Assembly (NCBI GenBank): GCA_030762935.1
Contig: CM060881.1
Coordinates: 100,672,001-100,736,000, forward strand
From: Hymenopus coronatus
Lineage: Eukaryota; Arthropoda; Insecta; Mantodea; Hymenopodidae
DNA: 64,000 nt
Direction of reading: 5' to 3'
The notes beneath the pieces are model-generated. The model saw nothing but the letters and a program-made list of their open reading frames with translations, made no database searches and was not told the DNA's origin. Both the position numbers and the translations under genes were made by a program. Positions 62,656 through 64,000 of this stretch are shown piece by piece. Every line of letters starts with the position of its first letter. Positions within the stretch are counted from its first letter, which is position 1.

Positions 62656-63462
62656 TGGATTACAGCATCAATTTGTTAGTAAAAAGGAAGAAGCAATTGT
62701 CATATTCCTATAATGGTGAGTGATAGAAGGCCTAGGTTGTATCTATGGGTTGTATAATCTGTCAATCAATTGGCGATAAAATTATCCATCAGTTCGGATG
62801 GCGTTCTACAGTTTCTCTCACATCCGTGATGGATTACAACTGTTGTAACTGCTAATCGATGTCGTGCACATCTGCGCTATTGTAAAACTGATGTAGCTTT
62901 CTCCTGTTCTCCAACAGAAGTAAAACACATTGTGCACTAGCTATTAAACTGAAATAAACAAAATTGGAAAGTCACTGTGTCAGTTGACTGGTTAAGAATG
63001 CTTAAGGTGATGCATTTGACCAAGAATTGTGGGAAATTAAAAAAATGTTTTGTTTGATGATAGAATATTATGAACTCTAAACTTTAAGAAAATGTTTTTC
63101 CCACTTGATACTCTAACTACCAATTAACTGAAACTATAAATGGGTAAGTAGATAGCACTCCGACCTTTTAAACCTTATATTTTCGTTAACTTTTTCCCAA
63201 TACTTTTCACTACTCAAAATGTTCCACAGATGCTAGTTTCATTATTATGTTTCAAATTTTTCATACTACCTCTCAATTGCACATTAAATAGAATGGTCAT
63301 ATTACTTTTTCAAAACAATGCTCCAACTGTTATAAATTATAAAATTTTGAAAAATCAATGAGTTTTGGAAAGTTCGAAGAGCAGTAATTTTTCTTTACAA
63401 ATTAGGGCTAATATTAAACAAATATAATGTGATAGATTTATTTTTAAACTCATTTTCTGTAA

Positions 63463-63465
<3 letters not shown>
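62656..63465. other. Unassigned sequence
   Basis: AT-rich; no coding, RNA or repeat feature recognised. Confidence 0.4.

Positions 63466-63504
<39 letters not shown>
63466..63504 (+). repeat. (TA)n microsatellite
   Basis: About 19 TA units. Confidence 0.95.
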
Positions 63505-63507
<3 letters not shown>

Positions 63508-63660
63508 TATTTTAAAAAATGCATCACGTGGCTAATTTTTATTAGAACAATGAATTTAGACAGTAAACAAGCATTGTTTAAATAACCATGTAGGGTAAAA
63601 TTCAATATATATTGTGGATTTTCCAAATTTCACAGATGCGTCACCTTAAAAGCTAATGGT

Positions 63661-64000
63661 AAAAATCTAATGTGTTGCATTCACATGACTTTCTCTATCT
63701 AATCTATAATAAACGATTCTTTTAAAGCTTATTCTACTAATTGTTTCATGCTAAACAAGATAAACATAAACTGACATTGCCTTCCCAGTCAGTTCCTTAT
63801 AAAGAGAACAACGAAATACACTAGTCTAAAGCCATAGTCAAACCATCTAAAAGCTGTCGCTATGTGAAACAATTGAAATTCGGTTCGCTTTGGTAAGGTA
63901 GCCTAAAACAAAAGAGACCTGAAATGTAAGATGACTTCCAGTTTGAGAAAATTTAAATGCGTTTAAAACTGAAATGAGTAACAAAGAATACATTGGAAAC
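63661..64000 (+). mobile_element. HTR repeat, 5' part, runs off the window
   Basis: AAAATCTAATGTGTTGCATT start and family blocks up to AACAAAGAATACATTGGAAA at the window end. Confidence 0.72.

Overview
This is animal nuclear DNA: AT-rich, intron-split genes, very dense transposable elements, no bacterial gene organisation. The transposon mix (R1-type and jockey-like LINEs, piggyBac, mariner, a DUF4817-type transposase, Penelope-like elements with GIY-YIG domains, many tRNA-derived SINEs) suggests an invertebrate, most likely an arthropod. A chelicerate is plausible, but nothing seen here proves it.

Two host genes are supported. The minus strand of about the first 29 kb carries the 5' part of an axonemal inner-arm dynein heavy chain (DNAH3/DNAH7/DNAH12 type). 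Six coding exons (19373-18780, 11470-10950, 6508-6355, 5553-5404, 838-638, 424-296) join in frame with canonical splice sites. The gene continues beyond base 1. A candidate promoter lies at 29.18 kb, where a near-consensus RFX X-box overlaps a forkhead motif, the usual ciliary-gene pairing. A possible 12-codon first exon lies 155 bp downstream. The second gene, on the plus strand at 54578-54817, is the first coding exon of a GIPC-family PDZ adaptor; later exons were not found before base 64000.

The dynein introns hold a degraded gypsy-type LTR element (1.95-4.09 kb), a pogo/Tigger-like candidate (4.3-5.3 kb), mariner (7.9-8.3 kb), LINE RT (9.3-9.8 kb), Penelope-like elements (12.6-13.2 and 14.9-16.3 kb), a DUF4817-type transposase relic (16.5-17.5 kb), piggyBac (20.5-22.1 kb) and another Penelope-like element (22.2-23.4 kb). 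Between the genes (29.3-54.2 kb) are an R1-like relic, tandem and SINE arrays, a 2.4-kb degenerate GAGTC satellite split by a Penelope-like inverted pair, a transposon gene split by two tandem repeats, and LINE ORF1/RT fragments. The right end (55-64 kb) has SINEs, a MITE, mariner debris and repeat copies.

One noncoding repeat family, called HTR here (hairpin-terminated repeat, about 0.85-0.9 kb), occurs more than 20 times. It starts TCTGATG, ends in a perfect hairpin plus GAGAAAGTAAAA, carries a (CA)n core, has a short subterminal inverted repeat and forms head-to-tail tandems. This resembles nonautonomous rolling-circle (Helentron-like) elements. All four Penelope-like elements carry the same hammerhead-like core, and three have an inverted-terminal layout; two of those have perfect target-site duplications. 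These two systems are the most interesting features of the window.
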